From: Serpula lacrymans var. lacrymans S7.9
Lineage: Eukaryota > Basidiomycota > Agaricomycetes > Boletales > Serpulaceae
Assembly (NCBI RefSeq): GCF_000218685.1
Contig: NW_006763300.1
Location: forward strand, 1,723,932-1,787,931
Direction: 5' to 3'
Length of the DNA stretch: 64,000 bases
Part shown: positions 1 to 10,436 of the stretch, piece after piece
Layout: each line of letters opens with the position of its first letter
Position numbering within the stretch: the stretch's first letter is position 1
Notes under the pieces: model-generated
The model's input: the letters and a program-made list of their open reading frames with translations, nothing else
Told to the model about the DNA's origin: nothing
The model's database searches: none
Position numbers and translations under genes: made by a program

Positions 1-540
1 TACAATAATGTATGCATCAAAGAAGAAGATACTTGGAAGGCAGCATTCACATGCCACCGAGGATCCTTTAAGCCCCTCGTCATGTTTTTTGGACTTACAA
101 ATTTGCCTGCAACATTCCAAAGCTTGATGAATAAAATCTTTGCTGATATGGAAACCTGTGTTGTTATTTACATTGATGATCTCCTTATATTTACAAAGTT
201 GGATGATAAGGCTGAGCATGACAAGATTGTGCAAGAAGTCCTTTGATACTTACAAGACTGGGACCGATTTGTAAAACCCAATAAATGTAACTTTAAAGTA
301 AAAGTAGTCAATTTCCTTGGTATGATTGTTAGCCACAATGGAATCAGGATAGACCCTGAGAAGGTCAAAACCATTCTGGAATGGCCAGAGCCAACTTGTG
401 TCAAAGGGGTTAGAGCATGCCTGGGTCTAGGCAACTTCTACCAAAGGTTTATCAAGGACTTTGCAATGCTAGTGAGTGTCAGGCAACTAACAGGGAAGCT
501 ATATAACACAAACAAATGCCTGGCCAAGTCCCTTTGAAGG
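1..540 (+). pseudogene. Ty3/gypsy reverse transcriptase fragment
   Basis: Frame 1 from the window edge reads as the palm region of a gypsy-type reverse transcriptase: a FGLTNLPATFQ stretch, then the catalytic VVIYIDDLLIF box (YIDD) near bases 160-195, then the thumb-like [18 protein letters not shown] and [13 protein letters not shown] segments. A TGA at 244-246 interrupts the frame between the YIDD box and the thumb, and similarity stops around base 480. The fragment is truncated on the left by the window edge and on the right by sequence that does not continue into RNase H. It is a dead relic of a retrotransposon that would have copied its RNA to DNA. I am sure of the family, less sure of the exact right border. 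Confidence 0.88.
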
Positions 541-563
541 CGGTGGATCAGGGTATTGTCAAA

Positions 564-795
564 TGAAGAGTATTGATGTAGGCGCGAATCCAAACTAATA
601 TTGAACTAAGGAATAATACATCGAGTATATACCCCTTATATAGTGAACCGCGAGGGTCAGACCGAGAAAAGGAAAGAGTAAGAAAGTGGTCTGACCAAAT
701 AACTAACCAATAAGAAAAGAGAGGAAAAGTGGTCCGATCTATCGTAATTACTAATGGTGTGAGAGAGAGTCTTGGTAAGTGATGTACGATTCGGC
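564..795 (-). repeat. LTR-like repeat, left copy (inverted relative to right copy)
   Basis: This segment matches the reverse complement of 1210-1446 over its whole length at roughly three quarters identity by eye (shared blocks include GAAGAGTATTG, AAACTAATATTGAACTA, GTGGTCTGACCA and TCTTGGTAAG). Read on the minus strand it contains a TATA-like CTATATAA followed by a leader-like stretch, as in a retrotransposon LTR. It starts directly after the reverse-transcriptase fragment. The far border of the LTR is not resolved. Confidence 0.7.
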
Positions 796-840
796 TATGT
801 CAGTAAGCCCATGACTAGGTGCTGAGTCACATCTTAGACC

Positions 841-992
841 GCTGATTAATATTCCTCCGAAGTATTCCCTGACATAGCGTAGGATCATTGCTATGTCATT
901 CGGATATCTTCTCAAGGCTGATTAATATTCCTCCGAAGTATTCCCTGACATAGCGTAGGATCATTGCTATGTCATTCAGATATCTTCTCAAG
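841..992. repeat. Two-copy 76-bp tandem duplication
   Basis: Bases 841-916 and 917-992 are two head-to-tail copies of the same 76-bp unit beginning GCTGATTAATATTCC. I see one difference (CGGATATC versus CAGATATC). The near identity shows a recent duplication inside otherwise old transposon debris. The unit contains a short internal inverted motif, GACATAGC...GCTATGTC. Confidence 0.95.
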
Positions 993-1209
993 GATCTATG
1001 ACAGCTCTCCTTTGTTGTAAGTACAATAGAATAGGAGTATGAAGGGAAAAGAAGAAGAAGAAAGATAAAAGTAATAGAATACCGGCTGTGATCTCTAGTC
1101 CGAGGGCGAGAGGAGTGACGGGGAAGGAGTCAGATAACCACAACATGATGGGAATGCGATGAGAAAAATTGATTCCTTACAAGTACCTTCCCATGGGGTT
1201 ATTAATCCA

Positions 1210-1446
1210 ACCAATTGTACATCCCTTACCAAGAGTCTTCCCACACACTTAGTAATTACAATAGATTGTACCACTTCTTCTCTTTTTCCTATTGATTAGT
1301 TTTATGGTCAGACCACTTTCCCATTCTTTTCTTCCTTTGGTCTGACTATCACTGTTTACTATATAAAGAGTAGATACTTGATGTATTCCGTATTTATTCT
1401 CTAGTTCAATATTAGTTTGCATTTGCGCTTATACCAATACTCTTCA
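1210..1446 (+). repeat. LTR-like repeat, right copy
   Basis: This is the partner of 564-795 in opposite orientation. On the plus strand it shows a TATA box (TACTATATAAAG near 1358-1369) followed by a pyrimidine-rich leader and ends near ...CTCTTCAGCA, the pattern of a solo LTR with its promoter. No intact internal region lies between the two copies, so they are not the two LTRs of one element, which would be direct repeats. Confidence 0.65.
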
Positions 1447-2616
1447 GCAACAATACTCAGCTCCACTGTCTTCCCTCAGGAACTTGGTCTGGCATTTGTT
1501 GTTGTTATATAGCTTTGTATCCATTGCCTGACAATTATAGCCATTGTAACCCTGATACCGTGAGTAAGAAGGAGGGCTTCTTGTAGCTCAGACAAGTACA
1601 TGTCAGACCCACACTTTATCAAACTCTGAAGAAACTTCATAAGTCATCAGCATGCTTGAGTTGGTTATAATTAGATTACTGTAAGACCTTACTTGAGTGT
1701 TGGTAGTAGTAAGCTGACAAGGTTGGCCTTGTAAGGCTAATGTTTGCTCCACTTCACCTGTTTCCTTCCAAAGTGTTATAATGTGATTTATGGTATGTTT
1801 TCTGATGCATGATTTTAGCAATTCTACCTGCATCCATTGACAATGTCATTGTACCCATAAGTTCCTTCTGAGAACAAGGAATGTGCTGTCTGTTTCCTTG
1901 GCCAGCAATATGGAGCATGATGGTAAAAGTCAGATCAGTGCAATACTGGCTGACATTCAGAGTCAACTTACCATCCACACATCACCAGATTCATTTTCAA
2001 CAACCTAGTAAAGAGACAGGTGGGACAATTTTTTCTGGCCCCGTAGGTTCCCAGGTTTCTGTTTCACAATTGTCTTAAACATTTTTGGTGGATGTCTGTT
2101 CAACATTTAGTTCTTTAGTGGTCTTATCTAATAATTTGAGCACATGGCTACCTTGTGGCTTTTCTTTGTGCCACACAAATGTTGCACTTTCTCTTCACTC
2201 TTGCTTTCACTTTCTTCGAATTCTATCATGTGTAAAAGGAAGATATATGGAAAAGATGTGGAAACAAAACTCACAGCAGGTTATCATAACCAGCATCAAA
2301 GTGTCGTGCAATTTCTTATGTACTTGAGTACATACTTTCAAATTGATATATATGTAATATTGACTGTATAACAAGTGCTACTCAACTGCTGCTGAGTTTG
2401 TTCCTACCAACACCAGGTAAAGACAGGTCCAGGTCTGCCTTATATGACAGTAGGACTCTCATCTATCAATTTGTGAATTGCTGTAAACCATTGTGATTTA
2501 AATTTCCTCAAATTTTCTACATATAATCTAAAAAATCGTATCATTTGTCATGGTCTATCTAGGCTATTTTACTTCATCGGATCGGCCACCACCACTCACT
2601 CAAACCAATTTTCACT
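1447..2616. other. No gene seen; probable decayed transposon sequence
   Basis: About 1.2 kb with no open frame longer than 80 codons, no recognisable domain and no convincing splice pattern. It is AT-rich with many CTTG/CAAG runs like the adjacent LTR debris, so I read it as old repeat sequence, without a specific family assignment. Confidence 0.4.
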
Positions 2617-2922
2617 GGAAATAAGTGATCCATCAGACAGACGCCAACCTCGCTGGCTTGTCATCATCAAAACTGCAAAAGCAATCCAATGACAGACCAA
2701 ACCAAACATCCTCGAAACTCTCTCACAAGGAGAGAGCCATGTTCTCTGTCGAACGAGGCAGCGCTTCTATCATCCACTGGATTTGAAGGATGCGGCATGT
2801 GTAAACATGCGAGACTCGAGTTAGTTTCTATAAAATAGATCCTAGCTGAGTATGTTCTAAGGAATCGACAATGTCGGATGCCAGCTTTATATACCAATTC
2901 AGAGGCTGGTCCGTGCGTGGGA
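2617..2922 (-). repeat. Left arm of ~305-bp inverted repeat around RAP1
   Basis: Almost base-for-base reverse complement of 6484-6790. The match begins near ATCCATCAGACAGACGC and ends at GCGTGGGA; the flanks outside differ. The arm contains, in minus orientation, a TATATAAAG box (2887-2895 region) and a 43-codon ORF. Only a handful of substitutions separate the arms, so the duplication is recent or kept similar by gene conversion. Confidence 0.93.
2667..2798 (-). CDS. 43-aa ORF in left inverted-repeat arm, unknown function
   Basis: The ORF runs from an ATG at 2798 to a TGA at 2667 and begins MPHPSNPVDDRSAASFDREH. The C-terminal third is hydrophobic (CLVWSVIGLLLQF). I do not recognise the protein. 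The copy in the right arm (6609-6740) has the same length and reading frame and differs at one residue (Leu here, Phe there, in the GS-x-LVREF segment). A TATA box lies about 90 bp upstream in both. The frame is open further upstream, but the arm-conserved ATG at 2798 is the start shared by both copies. It could be a small real gene or a chance ORF inside a repeat; the conserved frame is weak support because the arms are too similar to test selection. Confidence 0.4.
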   Translation of the reverse strand: MPHPSNPVDDRSAASFDREHGSLLVREFRGCLVWSVIGLLLQF

Positions 2923-3213
2923 GCTCCTTGTATTTTTTTTTGTACTTTCCAAATTAGGTTACCTTCTCTAGCCCTACGCGTACAGAGCTGATGAGAAACG
3001 AATACTTTATTTGGTTTCTTAGATATACCACGATACGGTCAATGATGAATCGACATAGTTCATTGAAAATGAACAGTATTATACATGGATTGTTCTAATA
3101 AACTCGATAGTATACGCCTCAAAGCTCCAGTAAAAGGAAGAAACAACTGAAGTGAGAATGCGGGGTTGTAAATGCTCGATACACCGAATGAAAGTGAAAA
3201 AAATGACAGAAAA

Positions 3214-6200
3214 TCATCGCTTCCAGGAATTAAGCAGCTGTATAGCTCGACTGCGAATTGATGACTTCCCCATCCTTCGGGTAAGCGCAGCTAACGCTGC
3301 CTTATCCCCTGAGACCAATACTCTATCCTCGTCCTCTCCCCAAACGCGCTCAGCGGATGTCATTGCTTCGACCAATGCACTACTGGTTTCAGCGTCATCC
3401 TCGCTCTCCGAAATCAAAGCCTTGGGTTCCTCCTCTTCCGATGATTCATCTGGGTCGTTCGCACTGAATTCATTTTCATCCGCTTGGTCTCTAAAGCTTT
3501 GCCGTGCGAGAGACATCCGCTTGTAACGAGCAGCACGAGAAGTCTCAGGGGGAGAATATTCTGACTCCTCGTCAGCATCGGCTGGAGAAAACACAAAGCT
3601 TGTTTTCAAAGGCGAGGGTCCACTCCTGCGTCGTAGTCGGCGAGACAAAGGCTCCATGATGTCCGATCCGCCTAATATCTTCGATCGCTCCACCTCCTCA
3701 GCTAGTCTCGGGACTATATCCTCAGCAGCATCAGCAGCATGCTCTTTCACATACTTCATTGCCACATCCGTCTTTTCCAAGCTGCCGATTCGGTCAAATG
3801 TCAACCGAACAACATTTTCATCAAAACCGTGGGCTTTCGCTATGCGCTTGATCATCATGTCGAACCCATAGGCTGTCATCTGCTCTCGCTCTGCATCGCC
3901 CAAGGTAGTTGCCGAAATAATACTCTCGTTACTTACGCTGGGAGGTACGGAGGTGAAGGATGTAAAATCAATATATGATGTGGAAGCGATTTGAGCAGGT
4001 AGAGACTGGCGAACACGGTTGGATCGAAGCGATCGGTTCGCTTGAGCGGCGAGGTCAATTGCAGGGATAGGCGTGCTCGTAGTATATCCTCCGAATGTTT
4101 GTCGCCTGCCGAATATATCAGCAGCTGGAAATGGTCCATTACGCCCTTTTTTCGAGTCCGAATTGTGCCGCACGATCGTAGATTGTACAGGAATACGGAA
4201 TGGTTCGATAACGGGGGCTTTCTTATCGGTGCGTGGTACGTGAGACTCAGGTGGTGAACGGATTGAGGTTTCGTGCATATCTTCATGTTTAATTGAAGCA
4301 ACTGTCTCCCCAAAGAGTTCCATATGAAGGTTTGACATGCTAGCATCTTTGCTTGTTTCTCGGCCTTCGGCTTCATCAATAAATTGCTGGATACGTCGAC
4401 GCGTTTCTTGACGCGCTTGAAGAAATAGCGAGGGTGAGACGGAGCGAGACGACGCTTGGGCATCCACTCGCTCCGGTCTGATTTGACTGAACGGATGGTG
4501 ATGTTCCCTGGTGCGCTCCTCAATTTGCGCAGATTGAAGGGGAAGGTCCTGGCTTGGCTGACTGAATGGATGATGATCACTGTCGAAGGAATGGTGGGAT
4601 GAAGTGGAATGAGCGGAAGAAGGCAAGCCTCGAGACCGAGGAGTAGGAGTGCCCCTTTCCTGATTTCGTATATTCGAAGTCGTGGCCACGGCATTACTGC
4701 GTCGAGTGTCGCCTATCGATGTTTTTCGTTGCGTACCCCTCACAGGCGGCCACGAAGAGGAAATTTCCACCGCGTCCCTCTCTCTCGAAACTTGACGGCT
4801 TTCATGATCTTCGTTGTCAGAATCTGTGCCGCTCGCACCACTCATCACACCACTCGAGCGCCGGCGGCCTCTCCTATCCGTTAATGATTTCCCAAAAGGG
4901 CTATCGATGAGCTTTGTGAGGGTCCGTGCGACAGGAATGCGTGTCAGCGTGGCTGGGGTGGGCGAGAGTGACCTAAAGCCATCTGACATGCGCCCATCTC
5001 TAGAAATGTGGCGTTTACGCTTGGGCTTATTCTTAGGCTCAGGTCCCGGGGGAGAAAACTTTGGTTGCGATAATACCGAGACGCTGGTGGGCTCTGCTAA
5101 TAGAAGTTGGACATCGTTCTCCTCATCTGAGATGGCGGCAGGTTCATCTGGTGGTTGTGCATCAAGATGTATACCTACATCGTCTACCTGAGGTGCGAGG
5201 GTAGGTGAAGGAGCTTGGGTGAATAAAGGCGAATGATTTATATCAGGACTTAGTGATGGAGGCTTTTGAGCTGATAAATTCGATCCAGAGGGTGTGTGAG
5301 GCCCTTGGAGTGGAGTTCTGTCTGGGCTAGGATTCGAATGCACTGGAACCGATGTATGGGTTCTCTGCAGTTCTGGACTCTTTTCACGACGTGATGGACT
5401 AGGTGAGTGATCATTAGGTACCGTTGTGCGAGGCGAAGGGCGAGTGCTTGATCGACGAGACTGTATGCTAGGGCTTGTTTGGACTGCCTTTTCAATTCTA
5501 GTAGTCGGAACATGAGCGTGTTTGTTGAATATTGAATATATATCAATAGAAGTATGAATTCGACGTACGTGTCGCGATCAGAACTGCTAGCAGATTTCGT
5601 ATTGACGGATTTGGTGGCGCCAGCAGGGGTTTTTGGTAGGCGAGATGGTCCGGCTTCTGCTCCTCCGTTCGCATTATCTGTCCTCACAACAGTCTTTCCT
5701 TTCATATTACGCCTTTCCAATATCCTATCATCCATGGCGTTGATGTCAACCCTTCTTTTCTTGGGACCCCTTACCATTACTATTTCTACGTCGCTGTCAT
5801 CTCTCTGATTGTCCGCCCTCTTCCTTTTCCTTACATCATCGCCTTCATCGACGCTATCGTCATCGTCATCACTCATTAGATGTCTTCTGCTCTTCTTAGC
5901 AGAGTTGCGATAGATAGTCTTCGTTTCGCTTGCGCGACTTGGTATCTGCATACCGTTCTTTTTCAAATATTTCAAAATGCGATGGTCAAAATAGTCCATA
6001 TCATGGACATATCGATTCCTCCATGAGAGCCACGTATGCCGATCGGATCCCTCCCATCTGTCGCTAACCTTGAAGTAAGTGAGACATGGCCCTTGATCAG
6101 TACACCTACTAGTAGCGAAAAAACTCATCAGAATAGAGTCACACACCTCATTGGCCAATTGTTTATACACTTGGTTTCCACTGCGTCCAGATTTTGAGGG

Positions 6201-6372
6201 GTTGTACCGAGCTAAGTATCGCACTAGCAGGTAGTCGTCGTCTTCTGTAAACGGCTGACGAGTTCTGAAACCAAGGGTTACTGCCAACCGGCGAATTTAC
6301 AACATAGAACCATACCCTCTTCCTACTGCCATCTTGACTGGAGAAATCTACGTTATGGATAAGCGTGGTCAT
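3214..6372 (-). CDS. RAP1: Telomere-binding protein Rap1 (TERF2IP-type)
   Basis: Predicted nuclear shelterin protein, about 980 aa. Near the N-terminus is the Rap1 Myb domain: PFTEDDDYLLVRYL ... GNQVYKQLANE, then after a 78-bp intron (6146-6069) DRWEGSDRHTWLSWRNRY. A second intron is 5568-5498. A long acidic, Ser/Pro-rich and basic linker follows. The C-terminus carries the Rap1 C-terminal helices: an AYGFDMMIKRIAKAHGFDE segment and, at the very end, ERVWGEDEDRVLVSGDKAAL ... RAIQLL, resembling the human TERF2IP end. The first exon is uncertain: the ATG at 6372 gives a 19-residue leader, but I could not find a splice from it that keeps phase cleanly. No complete N-terminal BRCT domain is visible. 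In fungi Rap1 binds telomeric DNA or telomere proteins and restrains telomerase and silencing. The gene sits between the arms of an inverted repeat. Family is certain, 5' end is not. Confidence 0.85.
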
Positions 6373-6513
6373 CCAATGCACTGTGGTGGCTAGGACCAGA
6401 GTCAAAATCTTCGCGTCACTGGAACGCGTTCAGATCACGCGTCAGTACACATACTAATTAGGAAGCGATGCGACAATGATAATTCCCACGCACGGACCAG
6501 CCTCTGAATAAGG

Positions 6514-6522
6514 TATATAAAG
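6514..6522 (+). promoter_or_regulatory. TATA box upstream of the 43-codon ORF
   Basis: TATATAAAG lies 87 bases before the ATG at 6609. The same box in the same position is present in the left arm on the minus strand. It suggests that each arm carries a small transcription unit with its own promoter. Confidence 0.5.
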
Positions 6523-6608
6523 CTGGCATCCGACATTGTCGATTCCTTAGAACATACTCAGCTAGGATCTATTTTATAGAAACTAACTCGAGTCTCGCAT
6601 GTTTACAC

Positions 6609-6740
6609 ATGCCGCATCCTTCAAATCCAGTGGATGATAGAAGCGCTGCCTCGTTCGACAGAGAACATGGCTCTTTCCTTGTGAGAGAGTTTCGAGGATG
6701 TTTGGTTTGGTCTGTCATTGGATTGCTTTTGCAGTTTTGA
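6609..6740 (+). CDS. 43-aa ORF in right inverted-repeat arm, unknown function
   Basis: ATG 6609 to TGA 6738-6740. Same peptide as the left-arm ORF with one change (GSFLVREF instead of GSLLVREF). It has a polar N-terminal half rich in Asp/Arg/Ser and a hydrophobic C-terminal tail that could be a membrane or signal-anchor segment. No known family recognised. It could also be exon 1 of a longer spliced gene, though no obvious downstream exon follows before the convergent DUF6593 gene ends at 6885. Confidence 0.4.
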   Translation: MPHPSNPVDDRSAASFDREHGSFLVREFRGCLVWSVIGLLLQF

Positions 6741-6884
6741 TGACGACAAGCCAGCGAGGTTAGCGTCTGTCTGATGGATTATTTATTATTTGTAGTAGTT
6801 GCAAGTTTCTGTATAATTTATTTCTCGTTGTCATAATACTATGGAATGAAATGACTCCAAAGACTCAAATCAAAGCACGTAGAT

Positions 6885-7592
6885 TTAAAATATTCCACTC
6901 GCTATACCCATCGCTCCGATCTTTGATGAATGTGATGATGCGTTCGCTTTCGCGCGTTCCTTCTCTCGCCATTTATTCTCGAAGTAAACGAAAGTCACGA
7001 TGATTTCGTCCAGGAGGGATAAGCCTTCTGGAGGGACGAAAAGTGAGGCGGAGTGCACCTTTGCTGAGAAAAGGGAGGGACGTGAAGTACTATCGACAAA
7101 AGTCGCTATGGGTGCTTGAGATCCAGAACCTTGATGCACGAGCTGATCATGATCAACTTTATGACTGTATATCCCATATAGATCACTTACTTGTGGACGA
7201 CACTTTCGAATTTGCCATTCATAATACTGTTCATCCTTCGCTTGGAAAACCTCTGAACTGGATACAAGCTATCAGTTTTCGTTTTCGGCGTATTGTACCA
7301 AGAAGCACATGACGCACGAAGTGTAAACACCGGTCTTGCATAGCTCTAATACCCGGGTTCCAACTACCACGGTCGGATGACTTCCTCCTCTACCAATCGT
7401 TGGCCATTCGATCGTGCCAACTTGCACGTCCTTACCACTGTCACCCTTTCGCGTGATTATCGTTGTCAACTGCTTTTCCTTTGAATCATTCTGCTTCGAC
7501 GACGTCTTAACTGTGTACAAGGGGGTGCCATCACTCGTTAGGAAGGTGGTGTTCAGGAGGGTGTTTTTCTTTAGTGAGAGCTTGAGAGCCAT
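6885..7592 (-). CDS. DUF6593 domain protein (copy 1)
   Basis: Three exons (7592-7318, 7257-7191, 7142-6885; introns 60 and 48 bp) give a 199-aa protein. The N-terminus has the family pattern 'NTTFLTSDGTPLYTVKT' with a following beta-rich VGTIEWP segment; exon 2 supplies the YYEWQIRKC strand; the last exon gives PIATFVDSTSRPSLFSAK and the conserved LLDEIIVTFVYFENK C-terminus. DUF6593 is an expanded basidiomycete family with no established biochemical role. The exon pattern (67-nt middle exon, 258-nt last exon) is shared with the copies at 46.2 and 48.7 kb. No signal peptide or membrane segment is visible, so a cytosolic protein is likely. Confidence 0.85.
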
Positions 7593-8026
7593 TTGCGGTG
7601 ATAGACGTTTGTCGAGATTAGTAGTTAGGGACGTATAGACAGATAGATATTCTCGGTGAACTGGAAAGTCCTGTCATGCAGCGTATGGCGCGGTTGAGCA
7701 ATGAAGTAAAGAAATAGACCCACTACCTAAGATTCAAGGGGCTTTTATGGCTGAGACTGGGATGCGGTGCATGGCGGTTTCTGGTTACAGCGCTTTCCGA
7801 GTCAAACCTTGGCCGTATTGCGCTCCTGTACTTAACGTCAATGGTCGTATGACCCACATGAGTACGTAAGAGGCTCAGACTACGTTCGCTGACTTCAAAA
7901 CATTCGATAATTCAATAAGAAATGAATGGTATAAAACAGTTTCTTGCCAGAACTACTGTTGCTGTTGGACCACTACCCCGAGTGGCTCATTAAGGTTACC
8001 CTCCCACCACGACATAAGCCCTAGAA

Positions 8027-10119
8027 ATGTCCATGAGATTCCCTCCCTTCCCACCTGTACCCGACGGCGTCACCATCACGCCCTTTGAAGCCTTTGTTCC
8101 ATCTGGTTATAAACAAAGTGCACCAGACTCGGGAGTCGAGGTGGACAGTTGTGATATCCCAACGGTAAAGATAGATACTGAAGAGGAAGTTATAAAGAAA
8201 AGGAAGGACAAGAAAAGAAGGCGTAATGCTGGGCAGGGCACGGATGCAAGCGGCAGACTTGTACCATGGTGGGAGGAGTGGGAGGAGGGCGAAGAATCAA
8301 GGACGACGAGCTATCCTTTCAAAAGGTATCGCACTTCGGCTTTCTTTGAAAAGGGTCCTGTTACTAATTATTTGTTATCGATGGCGTGTTAGTTCCATGA
8401 GTCTTGTCGATCGGGTCCATCAGGCTGCGGATGATTTCAGGATCGGTCGAACTTGGCCACCCCTTGCAGGAGGTGTCAGGGCGATATGGGACCATGTACG
8501 TCCATTAGTCTGTCTATAGTCTATATATCCTGATTCTTGATCTTTAGTTCCGTTTACACGTCGGTCTTCTCGCCACTTTACCTATATATCGTAAACCCAA
8601 AAGTGGAAGCAAAGGTCTTGGGGGAGGCGAACTATCGGATGAAGAAGAAGAAACTGGGCCTCAAGCAAAACATCTTAACCCAGCAATCATTCAAGATATC
8701 CTAGAGGAAATCCCGCATCCCGGTAAAGAGCTGGAGCCTCAAGATGAAACCAGTGACCTCCGACTTGGCTTGCTACGACAATTTATCGATGATATGGAGA
8801 CGTCTACGAAAATATTCTTATCGTTTTACTTGAGGGAAAAAGGGTTAATATGGTTCGTTCGTTTTATCTGCTTGCCGATGTATTATCTTCTGATATAATT
8901 TCTTAGGACTGACCGCAATTTATCCATAGCACCTACTCTTCTCCACTTCTTCCTCCGTTTTATGTTGCGCAATGGAACTTTCAGTGAATCAAAAGAACAC
9001 GAGGATAATCTGAAGCGTGCGATAAACATTACGAAACTTGCAGAGAAGGAACTGCCTCTCACATCCAAAATTGCCAAGTTACTTCCCGATAAAATCAGCG
9101 AGGCCTGCGTGGGGTGTTGGGGGAAAATGGGTGGCTTGACCTTTCAAGCAAGTGCCGCAGAGTCTCTGCCAGAGGACGAAGATGGGATCACTGACGAGTC
9201 GACTGAGAAGATCGCCCTCGATCAAGAAGACGAAGGCGTCAAAAAATTCGCTGAAGATCTTAAAAGTACAGCAGTCGAGATCATCCCATCCGATGCCCTG
9301 TTCGTCGAAGGCGTTGCAAGGCAGATCGCGGATGATAACATCGGTTCTGATGTCCACATAGAAACGGCCACCCTCGATGATATCGTGATGGGCGAAAATA
9401 GTTCCGACTTATTGGATAATACTAATACTGTGCATGATACAGCTGGATTTGATGCTGAACAGGAATCGGCGAGTCATGACTGGACAGTGATGATTGATGA
9501 GGAACTCGCGGCTTCGGCGTGGACTAAACCTTCTGCAACATCGTTGCTTGCTTTCCTCGGACCCACGACTTTCCCGCTTACGCACACAACAGGTATCGTC
9601 GAATTCTCGACGCGGCGAATCGTAGAAATATTACCACCTATGTCCACGCACCCTCTCTCAATTGACAGTCCACAGGAAGGTGTAGAGGGAGAGCTGAAGA
9701 GGCAGCTCGCACGTATTGTGATGGAGCCCTGGATTAAAGCTGCGCAAGAGGAAGATCTAGACCCAGACATCGGGAAGCCTATGATCATGCCCACTTCACG
9801 GGGCTCTGTCGTTCAAAGCTCCTCGGAAAAAGAAGGCGAGGACGTGCATGCTGATGTAGATGCCGTGTCGGTGCGCAGCAATGAGGGAGTGTTCGATCCT
9901 CATCGCGACGTTCTCACTGTTCTCGTTGATCCTTCGACGGTCCAGCATCTGAGCGCAGGTATGGGTTTAGCTGCTACCTGGGTTGAGATCGCTCGGTGTG
10001 AGGATGCGAGGGAAATTGAATCACGGGGGGGAAATAAGGCAGCTCACGCGAGTGACGGATTGTGGTATATGGAAGATGTGGTCGGTATTTTCTCTAGTTT
10101 CCACACTAAAGGCGAGTAG
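8027..10119 (+). CDS. Conserved-looking protein of unknown function, 639 aa
   Basis: Four exons (8027-8325, 8393-8495, 8548-8852, 8907-10119) join in phase to a 639-aa protein. Introns of 67, 52 and 54 bp have clean GT-AG ends and a TACTAAT-type branch site in intron 1. The N-terminal part has a basic run (KKRKDKKRRRN) that could be a nuclear signal, then WWEEWEEGEE and an ordered segment VDRVHQAADDFRIGRTWPPL. A helical middle follows (LHFFLRFMLRNGTF...LPDKISEACVGCWGK). The C-terminal half has acidic linkers around ordered blocks such as LLAFLGPTTFPLTHTTG and VDPSTVQHLSAGMGLAATWV. I do not recognise a named domain. The composition and order suggest a nuclear or cytosolic scaffold, but this is only inference. 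Confidence 0.75.
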
Positions 10120-10436
10120 GAGCTAGCGTTTCAAGCACATCATCACTGTAGCCAAAGTGACGCTTACTGACCTTGATATAAGAATATTGATGTACTTATT
10201 TTCCTTGAGCATCTTTGCTTGGCTGGTTCATCACTTTGATATCTCCTGTCATTTTTTTAATCTGTGCACTAGTTGGCTGTCCTATATTCACATAACCCGA
10301 AGTAAAAGACCGTGGCAAGGACTCCGAGAGAATAGGATGATAATAAATTTATATCAGGATTTATTTCCAAATAAAACAGAAATAGTATATCGTATAAAAC
10401 CTTTTTATATTTAGTAAAAAAATATCTAATCTGCGA

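Larger units (their letters stand above)
6484..6790 (+). repeat. Right arm of ~305-bp inverted repeat around RAP1
   Basis: Reverse complement partner of 2617-2922. The arm starts about 110 bp from the candidate RAP1 start codon, so RAP1 and the 43-codon ORF in this arm are divergently oriented and must share or split this short upstream region. I see no short terminal inverted repeats or target duplication that would mark a standard transposon. Confidence 0.93.

Noticed and set aside
3933..4694. 253-codon open frame on the minus strand inside RAP1
   Set aside because: Overlaps the RAP1 coding frame, and its text is low-complexity with no domain; a shadow frame of Ser/Pro-rich codons.
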